A DNA stretch of 8,249 nucleotides, taken from Burkholderiales bacterium (GTDB lineage: Bacteria > Pseudomonadota > Gammaproteobacteria > Burkholderiales > JAEUOS01). Below, one piece after another: positions 1 through 6,422 of this stretch (position 1 is the stretch's first letter; each line of letters begins with the position of its first letter). Under the pieces are notes generated by a model that was not told where the DNA came from, did not search any database, and saw only the letters and a list, made by a program, of their open reading frames with translations. Location of the stretch: NCBI GenBank assembly GCA_947456845.1, contig CANGUJ010000156.1:1-8249 (forward strand). Direction: 5' to 3'. Position numbers and translations under genes: made by a program.

Positions 1-2007
1 ATCGGGTACGCCCGGTCCATGCGCCATGTCCGGGCCATGGATGACCCGACGCTTCCTGATTGGGTAGGACTGATAAGACTGCTTTAGCGGGCGGGGATAG
101 CCCTCGTTGAGAGCGCGCCATGCCATGTCGATGTTCTCGGGCGAGAGGTTGTCCGAGGTGGTCATGTGGGCATGGCGCACCATGCCGTCATCGTCGACCA
201 GGGACACCACGATCTGGTCGGATGAGAACAAGGGCTGGCATGCAGCACCGATGGCCTTGAACACCGGTTCGGCGTCTTCCACCGAATTGCTGATCGCGTT
301 GAGCACTTCCGCCGATGCGCGCTGCTGCTCGAGCGCCTCGCTGGTCTCCCTGAAGAGCCGTGCGTTTTCTATCGCGATGACCGCCTGGTCGGCAAAGGTC
401 TGCGCCAGGGCTACCTCACCTTCATCGAACGCGCCGGTCGCAGCGCGCAGGATGGCGATACAGCCGATCGCCCCGCCACCGCGCAATAGCGGCACGAACA
501 GACAGGACTGGTAACCCAGCGCGATGGCCAGGTCGCGCATGCGCGGGAAGCGAGCCGTCGATTCCTCGGCATCCGGCACATTCACCACGGCGGCGTCGAG
601 GATGCAGGCGCCGGAACCGCTCCCGTGGTCAAGCGGCCACGGCTTGACAGGACCTTTGCTTCCATCGGGGTCGGCGTCGGCATATGCAACGCTCTCGAGC
701 AAGTCGCCATTGGCCATCAACAAGCCAACCGCCTTGCCGCTGAATAGCCGCTGGCAACTCTTCACGATCGCTTCGAATACCGGCTGGGTGTCGGTGACCG
801 AGCCGCTGATGACCTTGAGTATTTCCGCCGTCGCCGTCTGCCGCTCCAGCGCCTCCTGCGTCTCGTTGAACAGGCGCGCATTCTCGATGGCGATCACCGC
901 CTGATCGGCAAAGGATTCCAGCAGGGCAATTTCGCGGTCCGAAAACGCGCCTGCCGTCGCGCGGAACACGATCAGGACACCGATGCATTCGCCCAGCCGC
1001 ATCAAGGGCAGCATGACGGAAGCCGGATAGCCGGTGCGCTCGAAAACCATCTTCTCGTGCGGCGGCAGTTCGACCTGGTTCCAATCCGGAATGTGCAGCA
1101 GTCGGCCACCGACGAATACCCGAGACGGAAAGTTTTCCTCCGGGTTGATCGGCACAAGAACTTCCATGGCGTGTCCCATCGGCCGGGCTTGCGCTTCCCC
1201 GACGTTGGCCACCGCTGCCCGTCGGAAGGCGTCGCCTTCCCTGGTCAGCACGACCGCGCGGGCGCAGGAAATCAGGCGCAGGCAGGCGTTGACGATCACG
1301 TCGAACACCGGCCGCACATCCGATGGCGAACTGGCGATCACCTTGAGGATTTCGGCGGAGGCGGTCTGCCGCTCAATTGCCTCCTTCGTCTCGTTGATCA
1401 GGCGCGCGTTCTCGCCGGCGATGCCGGCCTGACGCCGCCGGGACGCCTGCAACTCGCGCGCGCGGACCCGCGCCTCTTGCACCAGTCCTTCTACCCGCCT
1501 GGCATTGTCCAGCGCGATGGCCGCCTGCGACGCGAGGCCGGCCAGCAGGTCGCGGTCCTCGTCACTGAAGCGACCGTGCGCGCCTTCGACATCCGCATAC
1601 AAGAACGCCAGCGGGCGCTTGCGCGCCATCAGCGGCACCACCAGGCAGGAACGCTGGTGTTCCGGCGAGACGCCCTCCGGGCCATGGCGCAGGCGCGCCG
1701 CACCCGTCCGGCGGGCTTCATCAATCCAGGGTGTGATGGCGGCCAGCAAGTCCGGTGCCGCTTCGCCGGCGGGCAAGCGTAGGCCTGCGGGCCGCCAGGC
1801 GCCCTCCGTCTCCTCCACGAGCAGGACGCGTTGCGCCCCGGAGAGTTTCACCGCCTCCGCGACGAGCAACTGCCGCACACCCCTTTCGGAACACCGGGCC
1901 GCGAGGCGGATGCCGATACCGGCCAGGCGCTGCCACGGGTCATCGCCGCGCACTCGCGCCTGCGCGCCCAAGGCATCCTTTGCGATTTTCCTGATGCTGC
2001 GCGGCAT
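1..2007 (-). CDS. Multi-GAF-domain sensor protein, C-terminal part beyond left edge
   Basis: The frame is open without a stop from 2007 down to base 1, giving 669 codons, and continues past the left edge. Four GAF-like units can be seen: about residues 30-168 (the most divergent), 233-380, 409-549, and a partial one from about 579. GAF units 2 to 4 are preceded by helical linkers of the type ADQAVIAIENARLFNET...AEILKVIS. This architecture is typical of large proteobacterial sensors whose GAF array feeds a histidine kinase or nucleotide cyclase domain. No such output domain lies in the window, so the class is undecided. There is no signal peptide or membrane segment, so it is probably cytoplasmic. 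The chosen ATG has a good ribosome site (GGGGAA at 2019-2014, 6-base spacing). In-frame ATGs at 2037 and 2082 have poorer sites. The ligand cannot be told from sequence. The gene is divergent from the small gene at 2233. Confidence 0.88.
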   Translation of the reverse strand, partial: MPRSIRKIAKDALGAQARVRGDDPWQRLAGIGIRLAARCSERGVRQLLVAEAVKLSGAQRVLLVEETEGAWRPAGLRLPAGEAAPDLLAAITPWIDEARRTGAARLRHGPEGVSPEHQRSCLVVPLMARKRPLAFLYADVEGAHGRFSDEDRDLLAGLASQAAIALDNARRVEGLVQEARVRARELQASRRRQAGIAGENARLINETKEAIERQTASAEILKVIASSPSDVRPVFDVIVNACLRLISCARAVVLTREGDAFRRAAVANVGEAQARPMGHAMEVLVPINPEENFPSRVFVGGRLLHIPDWNQVELPPHEKMVFERTGYPASVMLPLMRLGECIGVLIVFRATAGAFSDREIALLESFADQAVIAIENARLFNETQEALERQTATAEILKVISGSVTDTQPVFEAIVKSCQRLFSGKAVGLLMANGDLLESVAYADADPDGSKGPVKPWPLDHGSGSGACILDAAVVNVPDAEESTARFPRMRDLAIALGYQSCLFVPLLRGGGAIGCIAILRAATGAFDEGEVALAQTFADQAVIAIENARLFRETSEALEQQRASAEVLNAISNSVEDAEPVFKAIGAACQPLFSSDQIVVSLVDDDGMVRHAHMTTSDNLSPENIDMAWRALNEGYPRPLKQSYQSYPIRKRRVIHGPDMAHGPGVPD
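247..1413 (-). repeat. Three copies of a 41-codon linker module inside the GAF gene
   Basis: Three 123-base stretches encode near-identical 41-residue modules: 1291-1413 (residues 199-239), 763-885 (375-415) and 247-369 (547-587). Each begins ENARL and runs through a charged helix and an AEILKVI-like segment to PVF. Copies 1 and 2 share 29 of 41 residues, and copies 2 and 3 share 27. The spacing is 176 and 172 residues, which is one GAF domain plus linker. This shows the gene grew by internal duplication. In this family the module is the signalling helix that joins one GAF domain to the next. Confidence 0.85.
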
Positions 2008-2182
2008 GTCATCTTCCCCGGGACGAGCGGCCCGCATGGCCTGGCACCGCAGTGAAAAACCGCTCCCCGTCAAGGTTAGCATCCGCACGAAAATGCATTC
2101 AAACCGGGCGCCGCACGCGGCGCGCACCGCCCCGCGCGCCTGACACTCGTTTGCAAATTTCCCCACAAACCGCGGATGTGCT

Positions 2183-2211
2183 TTGCGAGAATACTGAGCA
2201 ATCGATATCAC
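2183..2211 (+). promoter_or_regulatory. Candidate sigma70 promoter for the small gene at 2233
   Basis: TTGCGA (2183-2188) and TATCAC (2206-2211) each match the consensus at four of six positions and are 17 bases apart. Transcription would start near 2218, giving a 15-base leader that just holds the ribosome site at 2222-2226. The rest of the divergent intergenic region, 2008-2182, shows no convincing promoter for the GAF gene. Confidence 0.4.
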
Positions 2212-2232
2212 CGACCGACCCGAGGAATCCGC

Positions 2233-2502
2233 ATGAACCCTCATTACGACAGGCAATCCGCCGCGGGATCTGAACCGCCCGCCCGCTTCAACCGCCGCCG
2301 CATCGAGAAGGTCGACATCTCGGACAGGAGCGACCGGCACGCATTCATCGAGCGCTACCTGGAACTGCGCGACCATGTACCCAGCGAGATCAACCGGCTG
2401 ATCGTCGCCTGCGGCGTGGCCTCCTATGCGGAAGGCCGCTTCGCGACCCGCCGCGACCTGACCGGCTATCTGGACCGCATCTACAGCCTGCACGGCTTTT
2501 GA
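2233..2502 (+). CDS. Hypothetical 89-residue protein
   Basis: I do not recognise this protein. It starts MNPHYDRQSA and ends SLHGF. The first 30 residues are polar and probably disordered. From about residue 32 it is rich in charged residues and looks helical (HAFIERYLELRDHVPSEINR), then runs through CGVASYAEG to a second charged helix. It has no signal peptide, membrane segment or metal-binding motif and is probably a cytoplasmic all-helical protein. The start is supported by GAGGA at 2222-2226, six bases before the ATG. An in-frame ATG at 2176 lies upstream of the likely promoter start and is less credible. It is convergent with the FolE-family gene. The ribosome site, upstream promoter and amino acid composition make a real gene likely. 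Confidence 0.7.
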   Translation: MNPHYDRQSAAGSEPPARFNRRRIEKVDISDRSDRHAFIERYLELRDHVPSEINRLIVACGVASYAEGRFATRRDLTGYLDRIYSLHGF

Positions 2503-2559
2503 GCGGCGCCGCGAAGCGCGCCGCGCCCGCCGCTCCGCCGGCACGGCCCGCGCCGGCGG
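2501..2559. repeat. Two overlapping GC-rich inverted repeats between convergent genes
   Basis: GAGCGGCG (2501-2508) pairs with CGCCGCTC (2528-2535), and CCGCCGGC (2535-2542) pairs with GCCGGCGG (2552-2559, 9-base loop). They share base 2535, so the two stems lie side by side. They fill the gap between the convergent stops of the small gene and the FolE-family gene. No T-run follows on either strand, so this is at most a weak or factor-assisted bidirectional terminator. Confidence 0.4.
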
Positions 2560-2569
2560 CCGATGCGTC

Positions 2570-3199
2570 CTAAGCGCCTACCGCGCGCAGGAACTCCTGT
2601 CTGAATTGGTGGCTGTCCTCGAAGCAGCCGGCAAACGCCTGGGTGCGCACCCGCTCGTCGCCACGCCGGTCCTCGCCCAGTAGCAGGCACAATTGCTCAG
2701 CCTCAATTACGCAGGCCGCCCCCTTGGCCTCGCCATGCGCCACCAGCGCCTCGGCGATATCACGCGTCATCCATTCCTGGTAGGTAAAACGGTGGCCGAT
2801 GGCGTCGACCAGGCGCGCGATGCGCCCGAAGCCGTGCAGCCTGCCGCCGGGAATGTAGGCCACATGGGCCACGCCGCGGAACGGCACCAGGTGATGCGGA
2901 CATACGCCATGGATGGCGATGCCGCGGATGGTGACCATGTCCTGGCGCGGATCGGCAAACCCCTTGCCAAGCACCGCCGCAGGGTCGATCGCATAGCCGC
3001 CCAGCAGGCGCTTTTCCCACAGCTCGCGCACCCGCCGGGCCGTCATGCCGGTATGCGAGCCCTCCGGCGCGACGCCGCAGGCACGCAGCAGGTCGGCCAC
3101 CGCCCTCTCGAAGGCCGGCCCGTCGAATGCGCCCGCGCGTGGAATGCCGAGGCCGCCGGGCACGGCGGGCGGATGATCGTGGTCGCTGCATTCAGACAT
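2570..3199 (-). CDS. GTP cyclohydrolase I (FolE) family protein, divergent active site
   Basis: This 209-residue protein has the T-fold core of GTP cyclohydrolase I, the first enzyme of folate/pterin synthesis (GTP to dihydroneopterin triphosphate). The motif GVCPHHLVPFRGVAHVAYIP (residues 98-117) and the ending EFLRAV are family hallmarks, and length is close to E. coli FolE (222). Zinc ligands are kept: C100, H103 and C171 (E. coli C110, H113, C181). Q141-E142 match Q151-E152. However, E111, S135, K136, H179 and R185 of E. coli are replaced by P101, G125, R126, Q169 and G175. By this alignment from memory, classical activity is doubtful, and it may act on another substrate or be a side paralogue. 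I therefore give no gene symbol. The start at 3199 is chosen because GGAGAG (3211-3206) lies six bases upstream. The in-frame ATG at 3226 lacks such a site. It is divergent from the PAL-like gene. Confidence 0.85.
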   Translation of the reverse strand: MSECSDHDHPPAVPGGLGIPRAGAFDGPAFERAVADLLRACGVAPEGSHTGMTARRVRELWEKRLLGGYAIDPAAVLGKGFADPRQDMVTIRGIAIHGVCPHHLVPFRGVAHVAYIPGGRLHGFGRIARLVDAIGHRFTYQEWMTRDIAEALVAHGEAKGAACVIEAEQLCLLLGEDRRGDERVRTQAFAGCFEDSHQFRQEFLRAVGA

Positions 3200-3278
3200 C
3201 GGGAGCTCTCCGTTCGGGGCGGGCATGCATGGCTGCCCGGCATGCTACGCTCTTCATCGCATTGGCGGCATGGTCGGC

Positions 3279-3323
3279 GTCACCCGCGACGCGCGGTTGG
3301 TGTCACCCACGCCGCTCGGTTGC
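3279..3323. repeat. Tandem imperfect 22-base direct repeat upstream of the PAL-like gene
   Basis: GTCACCCGCGACGCGCGGTT (first 20 of 22 bases, from 3279) is repeated from 3302 as GTCACCCACGCCGCTCGGTT. The 22-base copies match at 18 positions and have a period of 23 bases, about two helical turns. The pair lies 65-109 bases before the PAL-like start, in the divergent intergenic region shared with the FolE-family gene. This is a plausible regulator site, but no known motif is recognised. Confidence 0.4.
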
Positions 3324-3378
3324 CAAGACAAAGGCCGCCCGTTCGGCCGGGCAAGGGCCGCTCGCACGACACAACTTC

Positions 3379-3384
3379 AGGAGG
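3379..3384 (+). promoter_or_regulatory. Perfect AGGAGG ribosome binding site before ATGATG
   Basis: AGGAGG lies three bases before the ATG at 3388 and six before the adjacent ATG at 3391. Spacing favours initiation at the second ATG, which would shorten the protein by one residue. It also excludes the longer in-frame upstream starts. Confidence 0.85.
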
Positions 3385-3387
3385 CAG

Positions 3388-4353
3388 ATGATGACAGCAA
3401 TTCTGGGCAGCGGCGAGTACCGCTATCGGGTCGTCGAGGACTGGGCGAAGCTGCCCGAGGGCTGGGAACTCAAGGATGTGGCGGCCGTGGCCGTCGACAG
3501 TCGCGACCAGGTGTACGTGTTCAACCGCGGCGCGCACCCGATGATGGTGTTCGACCGCGACGGCAACTTCCTGCGTTCATGGGGCGAAGGCACGTTTCCG
3601 CGCGCCCACGGCCTCCACATCGACGCCGACGACATCCTCTACTGCACCGATGACGGCGGCCACTTCGTGCGCAAGTGCACCACCGACGGCCGCGTGCTGC
3701 TGGAAATCGGCGTGCCCGGCAAGCCCGCGCCCTACATGAGCGGCGACCCGTTCCACCGCTGCACCCACACCGCGCTCTCGCCCGACGGCGACATCTATGT
3801 CAGCGACGGCTACGGCAACGCGCGCATCCACAAGTTCTCGCCGGACGGCAAGCTGCTGTTCTCGTGGGGCGAGCCGGGCACCGATCCGGGCCAGTTCAAC
3901 ATCGCGCACAACATCGCCACCGACGCGCAAGGCTGGGTCTATGTGGCCGACCGCGAGAACCACCGGGTGCAGGTGTTCGACGCAAAGGGTCGCTATGAAA
4001 CCCAGTGGGTCAACATGCATCGGCCTTGCGGGCTGTTCTGCTGCAGGGGCAGCCGGCCGCAATTCATCATCGGCGAACTCGGGCCCGGCATGGCGGTCAA
4101 CCGCGCCATGCCCAACATCGGGCCGCGCCTGTCGATCGTCGACGGGGAAGGCAAGCTGATCGCGCGCCTGGGCGGCGCGGACGGGCCGGGGCTGGAGGCC
4201 GGCAAGTTCGTCGCCCCGCACGGCCTGGCGGTCGATTCGCGCGGCGACATCTACGTGGGCGAGGTGAGCTACACCGAGTATCCGCGCCTGTTTCCCGACC
4301 AGGTGGTGCCGTGGCGCATGCGCTCGCTGCAGAAGCTGGAGAAAATCGCCTGA
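3388..4353 (+). CDS. NHL beta-propeller, peptidyl-alpha-hydroxyglycine alpha-amidating lyase (PAL)-like
   Basis: This 321-residue protein is built of NHL repeats (GLHIDADDILYCTD, GDIYVSDGYGNARI, GWVYVADRENHRVQVF, GLAVDSRGDIYVGE), a beta-propeller of about six blades. It closely resembles the lyase half of animal peptidylglycine amidating monooxygenase, which cleaves peptidyl-alpha-hydroxyglycine to a peptide amide and glyoxylate. Against rat PAL (from memory), zinc ligands H585, H690 and H786 correspond to H74, H174 and H278. Catalytic Y654 corresponds to Y142 (SDGYGN), R533 to R47 (NRGAH) and R706 to R189 (ADRE). The whole catalytic set is therefore present. There is no signal peptide, so it is probably cytoplasmic, unlike the animal enzyme, and no hydroxylating monooxygenase partner lies nearby. 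The true substrate is probably a small carbinolamide or hydroxyglycine-like compound (inference). A CC pair at 218-219 is unexplained. The gene is convergent with the Bug gene, leaving a 28-base gap. Confidence 0.88.
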   Translation: MMTAILGSGEYRYRVVEDWAKLPEGWELKDVAAVAVDSRDQVYVFNRGAHPMMVFDRDGNFLRSWGEGTFPRAHGLHIDADDILYCTDDGGHFVRKCTTDGRVLLEIGVPGKPAPYMSGDPFHRCTHTALSPDGDIYVSDGYGNARIHKFSPDGKLLFSWGEPGTDPGQFNIAHNIATDAQGWVYVADRENHRVQVFDAKGRYETQWVNMHRPCGLFCCRGSRPQFIIGELGPGMAVNRAMPNIGPRLSIVDGEGKLIARLGGADGPGLEAGKFVAPHGLAVDSRGDIYVGEVSYTEYPRLFPDQVVPWRMRSLQKLEKIA

Positions 4354-4381
4354 ACCACCGGTCCAGGCGGGCCGCCGCGCC

Positions 4382-5404
4382 CTAGCCGCCCTTGATGCCG
4401 GCGGTCTTGACCACCCCGCCATAGAGCGCCAGTTCGTTCCTGATGATGGCGGCAAATGCCTCGGCCGTGCCGGGCGTGGCGACAATGCCGGAAACCGCGA
4501 GCTTGTCGCGCACCTCGGGCTCGTTCAACACGGCGTTGAGTTCGCCGTTGAGCCGGTCGAGAATCGGCTTAGGGCTGCGCGCCGGTGCCACCAGACCGAC
4601 CCAGGAGTTGATGTCGAAATTGGCCACCCCGGATTCTGCGAAGGTGGGAATGTCGGGATACTGGCGCGAGCGCTTGCCGCTCGGCACGCCGATGGCCTTG
4701 AGCGCGCCGGCCTTGAGATGCTGCTGCACCGAGGCGGCGGAAGCGAATGCCAGCGGCGTGTGCCCCGCCAGCGCGTCGGCAATCGCCGGCGCGCCACCCT
4801 TGTAGGGCACGTGGACCAGGTTGGCGCCGGTGCGCTGCTTGAGCAGTTCACCGGCGATATGGACGATGCTGCCGGTGCCCGAGGTGCCGTAGGACAAGCC
4901 GCCCGGCTGGCTTTTCGACAGTTCGATCAGTTCGCGCAGGTTGTTGCCCTTGAAACCCGGATGCGCCACCAGGATGGTGGTGGAGTCGCCGATCTTGCCG
5001 ATGGTGGCGAAGTCGCGCACCGGGTCGAACGGCATCTTGTCGTAGACGTGCGGATTGATCACGAAGGTGTTGTCGAGCACCAGCAACAACGTATAGGCGT
5101 CCGGCTCGGCCTGCGCGACGATCTGGCTGCCGATGTTGCCGGACGCACCGGGCCGGTTGTCCGGCACCACCTGCTGGCCGAGGCGCTTGCCGAGCGCGTC
5201 GGCAATCAGGCGCCCGCTGGTGTCGGTCACGCCACCGGGGGCGAATGGAATGACCAGGCGGATGGACCGCGCAGGCCAGCCTGCCTGGGCACGCGCGGCG
5301 GGCGCCATAGCGGCCAGGCCTGCCAGGGTCAGGCCGGCCGCGCCGGCCAGCAGCCTGCGGCGCGTCAAGGGGCGCTGCATCATGCGGCTCGGGGGTCTGT
5401 TCAT
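4382..5404 (-). CDS. Bug/TctC-family tripartite tricarboxylate transporter substrate-binding protein
   Basis: This 340-residue periplasmic binding protein of the Bug (TctC) family captures small carboxylates or related molecules for uptake. Family marks in order are WPARSIRLVIPFAPGGVTDT (43-62), DNRPGASGNIG (82-92), a central LSYGTSGTGS segment, and VPYKGGAPA, where the ligand pocket closes. The N-terminus has TRRRLLAG (14-21), a hydrophobic stretch and an ARA-Q cleavage site near residue 39, which is a twin-arginine (Tat) type signal. The start at 5404 is chosen because GGAG (5415-5412) sits seven bases upstream and it begins just before the signal. The longer in-frame ATG at 5518 would overlap the hydrolase and bury the signal. 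It lies 19 bases after the alpha/beta hydrolase stop, so the two are probably cotranscribed. No TctA/TctB membrane genes are in the window, which is common for Bug genes in Burkholderiales. The ligand is unknown. Confidence 0.93.
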   Translation of the reverse strand: MNRPPSRMMQRPLTRRRLLAGAAGLTLAGLAAMAPAARAQAGWPARSIRLVIPFAPGGVTDTSGRLIADALGKRLGQQVVPDNRPGASGNIGSQIVAQAEPDAYTLLLVLDNTFVINPHVYDKMPFDPVRDFATIGKIGDSTTILVAHPGFKGNNLRELIELSKSQPGGLSYGTSGTGSIVHIAGELLKQRTGANLVHVPYKGGAPAIADALAGHTPLAFASAASVQQHLKAGALKAIGVPSGKRSRQYPDIPTFAESGVANFDINSWVGLVAPARSPKPILDRLNGELNAVLNEPEVRDKLAVSGIVATPGTAEAFAAIIRNELALYGGVVKTAGIKGG

Positions 5405-5423
5405 GGTCTTGCTCCGGTTGTTT

Positions 5424-6263
5424 CTAGCGCGGTGCCAGGTCGCGCAGGACCTGCTGCGCCAGTTCGCCCTCCGGCGCCTCCAGCAGGTGCATGGCGGTGT
5501 AATGGTCGCGGCCGGCAAGGTTCATAAAGGGCGCAGTCGCGCCATGCGCGGCGCAGTGGCGCGCGAACGCCTCGGATTGTGCGATGAAGCCCTGCGTCTC
5601 GGCGCCGCCCACGGCCACCGTGAGGCGCACCGGCACGCACGGCGGATGGCGCAGCGGGCTCATCGGCCCCACCTGCTCGGGCCGCAGGCGGATTTCCCGG
5701 TTGACAGAAATCGACAGCACCGGCTCCAGTTCATACACCCCGCTGATCAGCAATGCCGCCGACGGCATCTGCGCGGGCCGCACCTTCTCCTCGCCATGCC
5801 GCGTGAGCGCCGCGGCGATCAGGTGCGCACCCGCCGAATGGCCGGAAGCGGTGTAGCGGGAAGGATCCGCCCCCCACTCGCGCGCATGCGCGTGCACCCA
5901 GGCGAGCCCCGCGTGCGCCGCATCGACAATGAACGGCAATTCCACCTGCGGGCACAGGTCGTAGTTCATCACCACGGTAGTGATGCCCAGCGGCACCAGC
6001 GCGTCGGCGATGTAGCTGTAGTCGCTCTTGTCGCGACCGCGCCAGTAGCCGCCGTGCAGGAACACATGCAGCGGAGCGTCGGGCGCCTCGGCCGGAAACA
6101 CATCCAGGGTCGCAAGCGGGCTGTTGCCGTAGCGCAGGTCGAGCAGCGCCTTGCGGCGTGCGCGGGTGGCAGCGCTCAGGCGCGCGAAGCGCGCCGCATG
6201 CGCGTCGACGTCGGCGACCGCCTTGCGCGGGTTGAACTGGGTCTCGATATCGGTGGCGTGCAT
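5424..6263 (-). CDS. Alpha/beta hydrolase, kynurenine formamidase-like
   Basis: This 279-residue cytoplasmic serine hydrolase has an oxyanion-hole motif HGGYW followed by RGRDKSDYSYIA (70-86), typical of the arylformamidase (N-formylkynurenine formamidase)-like esterase branch. The nucleophile elbow is GHSAGAH, with Ser143. The catalytic His is likely H254 in GRDHYTAM. The acid is probably E222 in VGGAETQGF, less certain. The family hydrolyses formamides, carbamates or small esters. The real substrate here is unknown, and no other tryptophan-degradation gene is nearby. It is the middle gene of a three-gene minus-strand set, 159 bases after the amidohydrolase and 19 bases before the Bug gene. 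No clear ribosome site precedes the ATG at 6263, and no better in-frame start is visible just upstream, so translation may be weak. Confidence 0.9.
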   Translation of the reverse strand: MHATDIETQFNPRKAVADVDAHAARFARLSAATRARRKALLDLRYGNSPLATLDVFPAEAPDAPLHVFLHGGYWRGRDKSDYSYIADALVPLGITTVVMNYDLCPQVELPFIVDAAHAGLAWVHAHAREWGADPSRYTASGHSAGAHLIAAALTRHGEEKVRPAQMPSAALLISGVYELEPVLSISVNREIRLRPEQVGPMSPLRHPPCVPVRLTVAVGGAETQGFIAQSEAFARHCAAHGATAPFMNLAGRDHYTAMHLLEAPEGELAQQVLRDLAPR

Positions 6264-6374
6264 GACTCGGATGGTGGGAACCGGCTGCGGACGGTTCGGG
6301 AAAGCGCGCCGACCTGGCCCGGGCTGCCCTGTCCCGCGTGGAGCAGCATCGGCAGGTCGCGCGCAAGATGACGC

Positions 6375-6397
6375 GATGGCGCCCGGTGGGCGCCATC
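6375..6397. repeat. Perfect 10-bp hairpin between amidohydrolase and hydrolase genes
   Basis: GATGGCGCCC (6375-6384) and GGGCGCCATC (6388-6397) form a perfect 10-bp stem with a 3-base loop. It lies 25 bases after the amidohydrolase stop in minus-strand transcripts. No U-run follows (GCGTCATCTTG), so it is not a textbook intrinsic terminator. It may attenuate transcription or stabilise the upstream mRNA within the operon. The remaining bases of 6264-6422 hold nothing else recognised. Confidence 0.6.
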
Positions 6398-6422
6398 ACC
6401 GACTCCCGGCGCGCAACCCGCC

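Noticed and set aside
1057..2143. Overlapping plus-strand frames in the first 2.1 kb
   Set aside because: The minus strand is open for all 669 codons and encodes recognisable GAF domains. The plus frames are shadows.
2535..2559. Intrinsic terminator between the convergent genes
   Set aside because: The stem is strong, but no T-run follows on either strand, so it is listed only as an inverted repeat.
3577..4485. Long minus-strand frame (302 codons) opposite the PAL-like gene
   Set aside because: It lies antisense to a gene with clear domain motifs, is Arg/Ala/Val-rich low-complexity, and is the usual GC-rich shadow of a coding strand.
5405..5518. Longer start for the Bug protein
   Set aside because: It would add 38 Arg-rich residues overlapping the hydrolase gene and hide the Tat signal. 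The start at 5404 has a ribosome site.
5133..6371. Plus-strand frame of 412 codons
   Set aside because: It runs antisense through the Bug and alpha/beta hydrolase genes, has Arg/Gln/His-rich composition and shows no recognisable domain.
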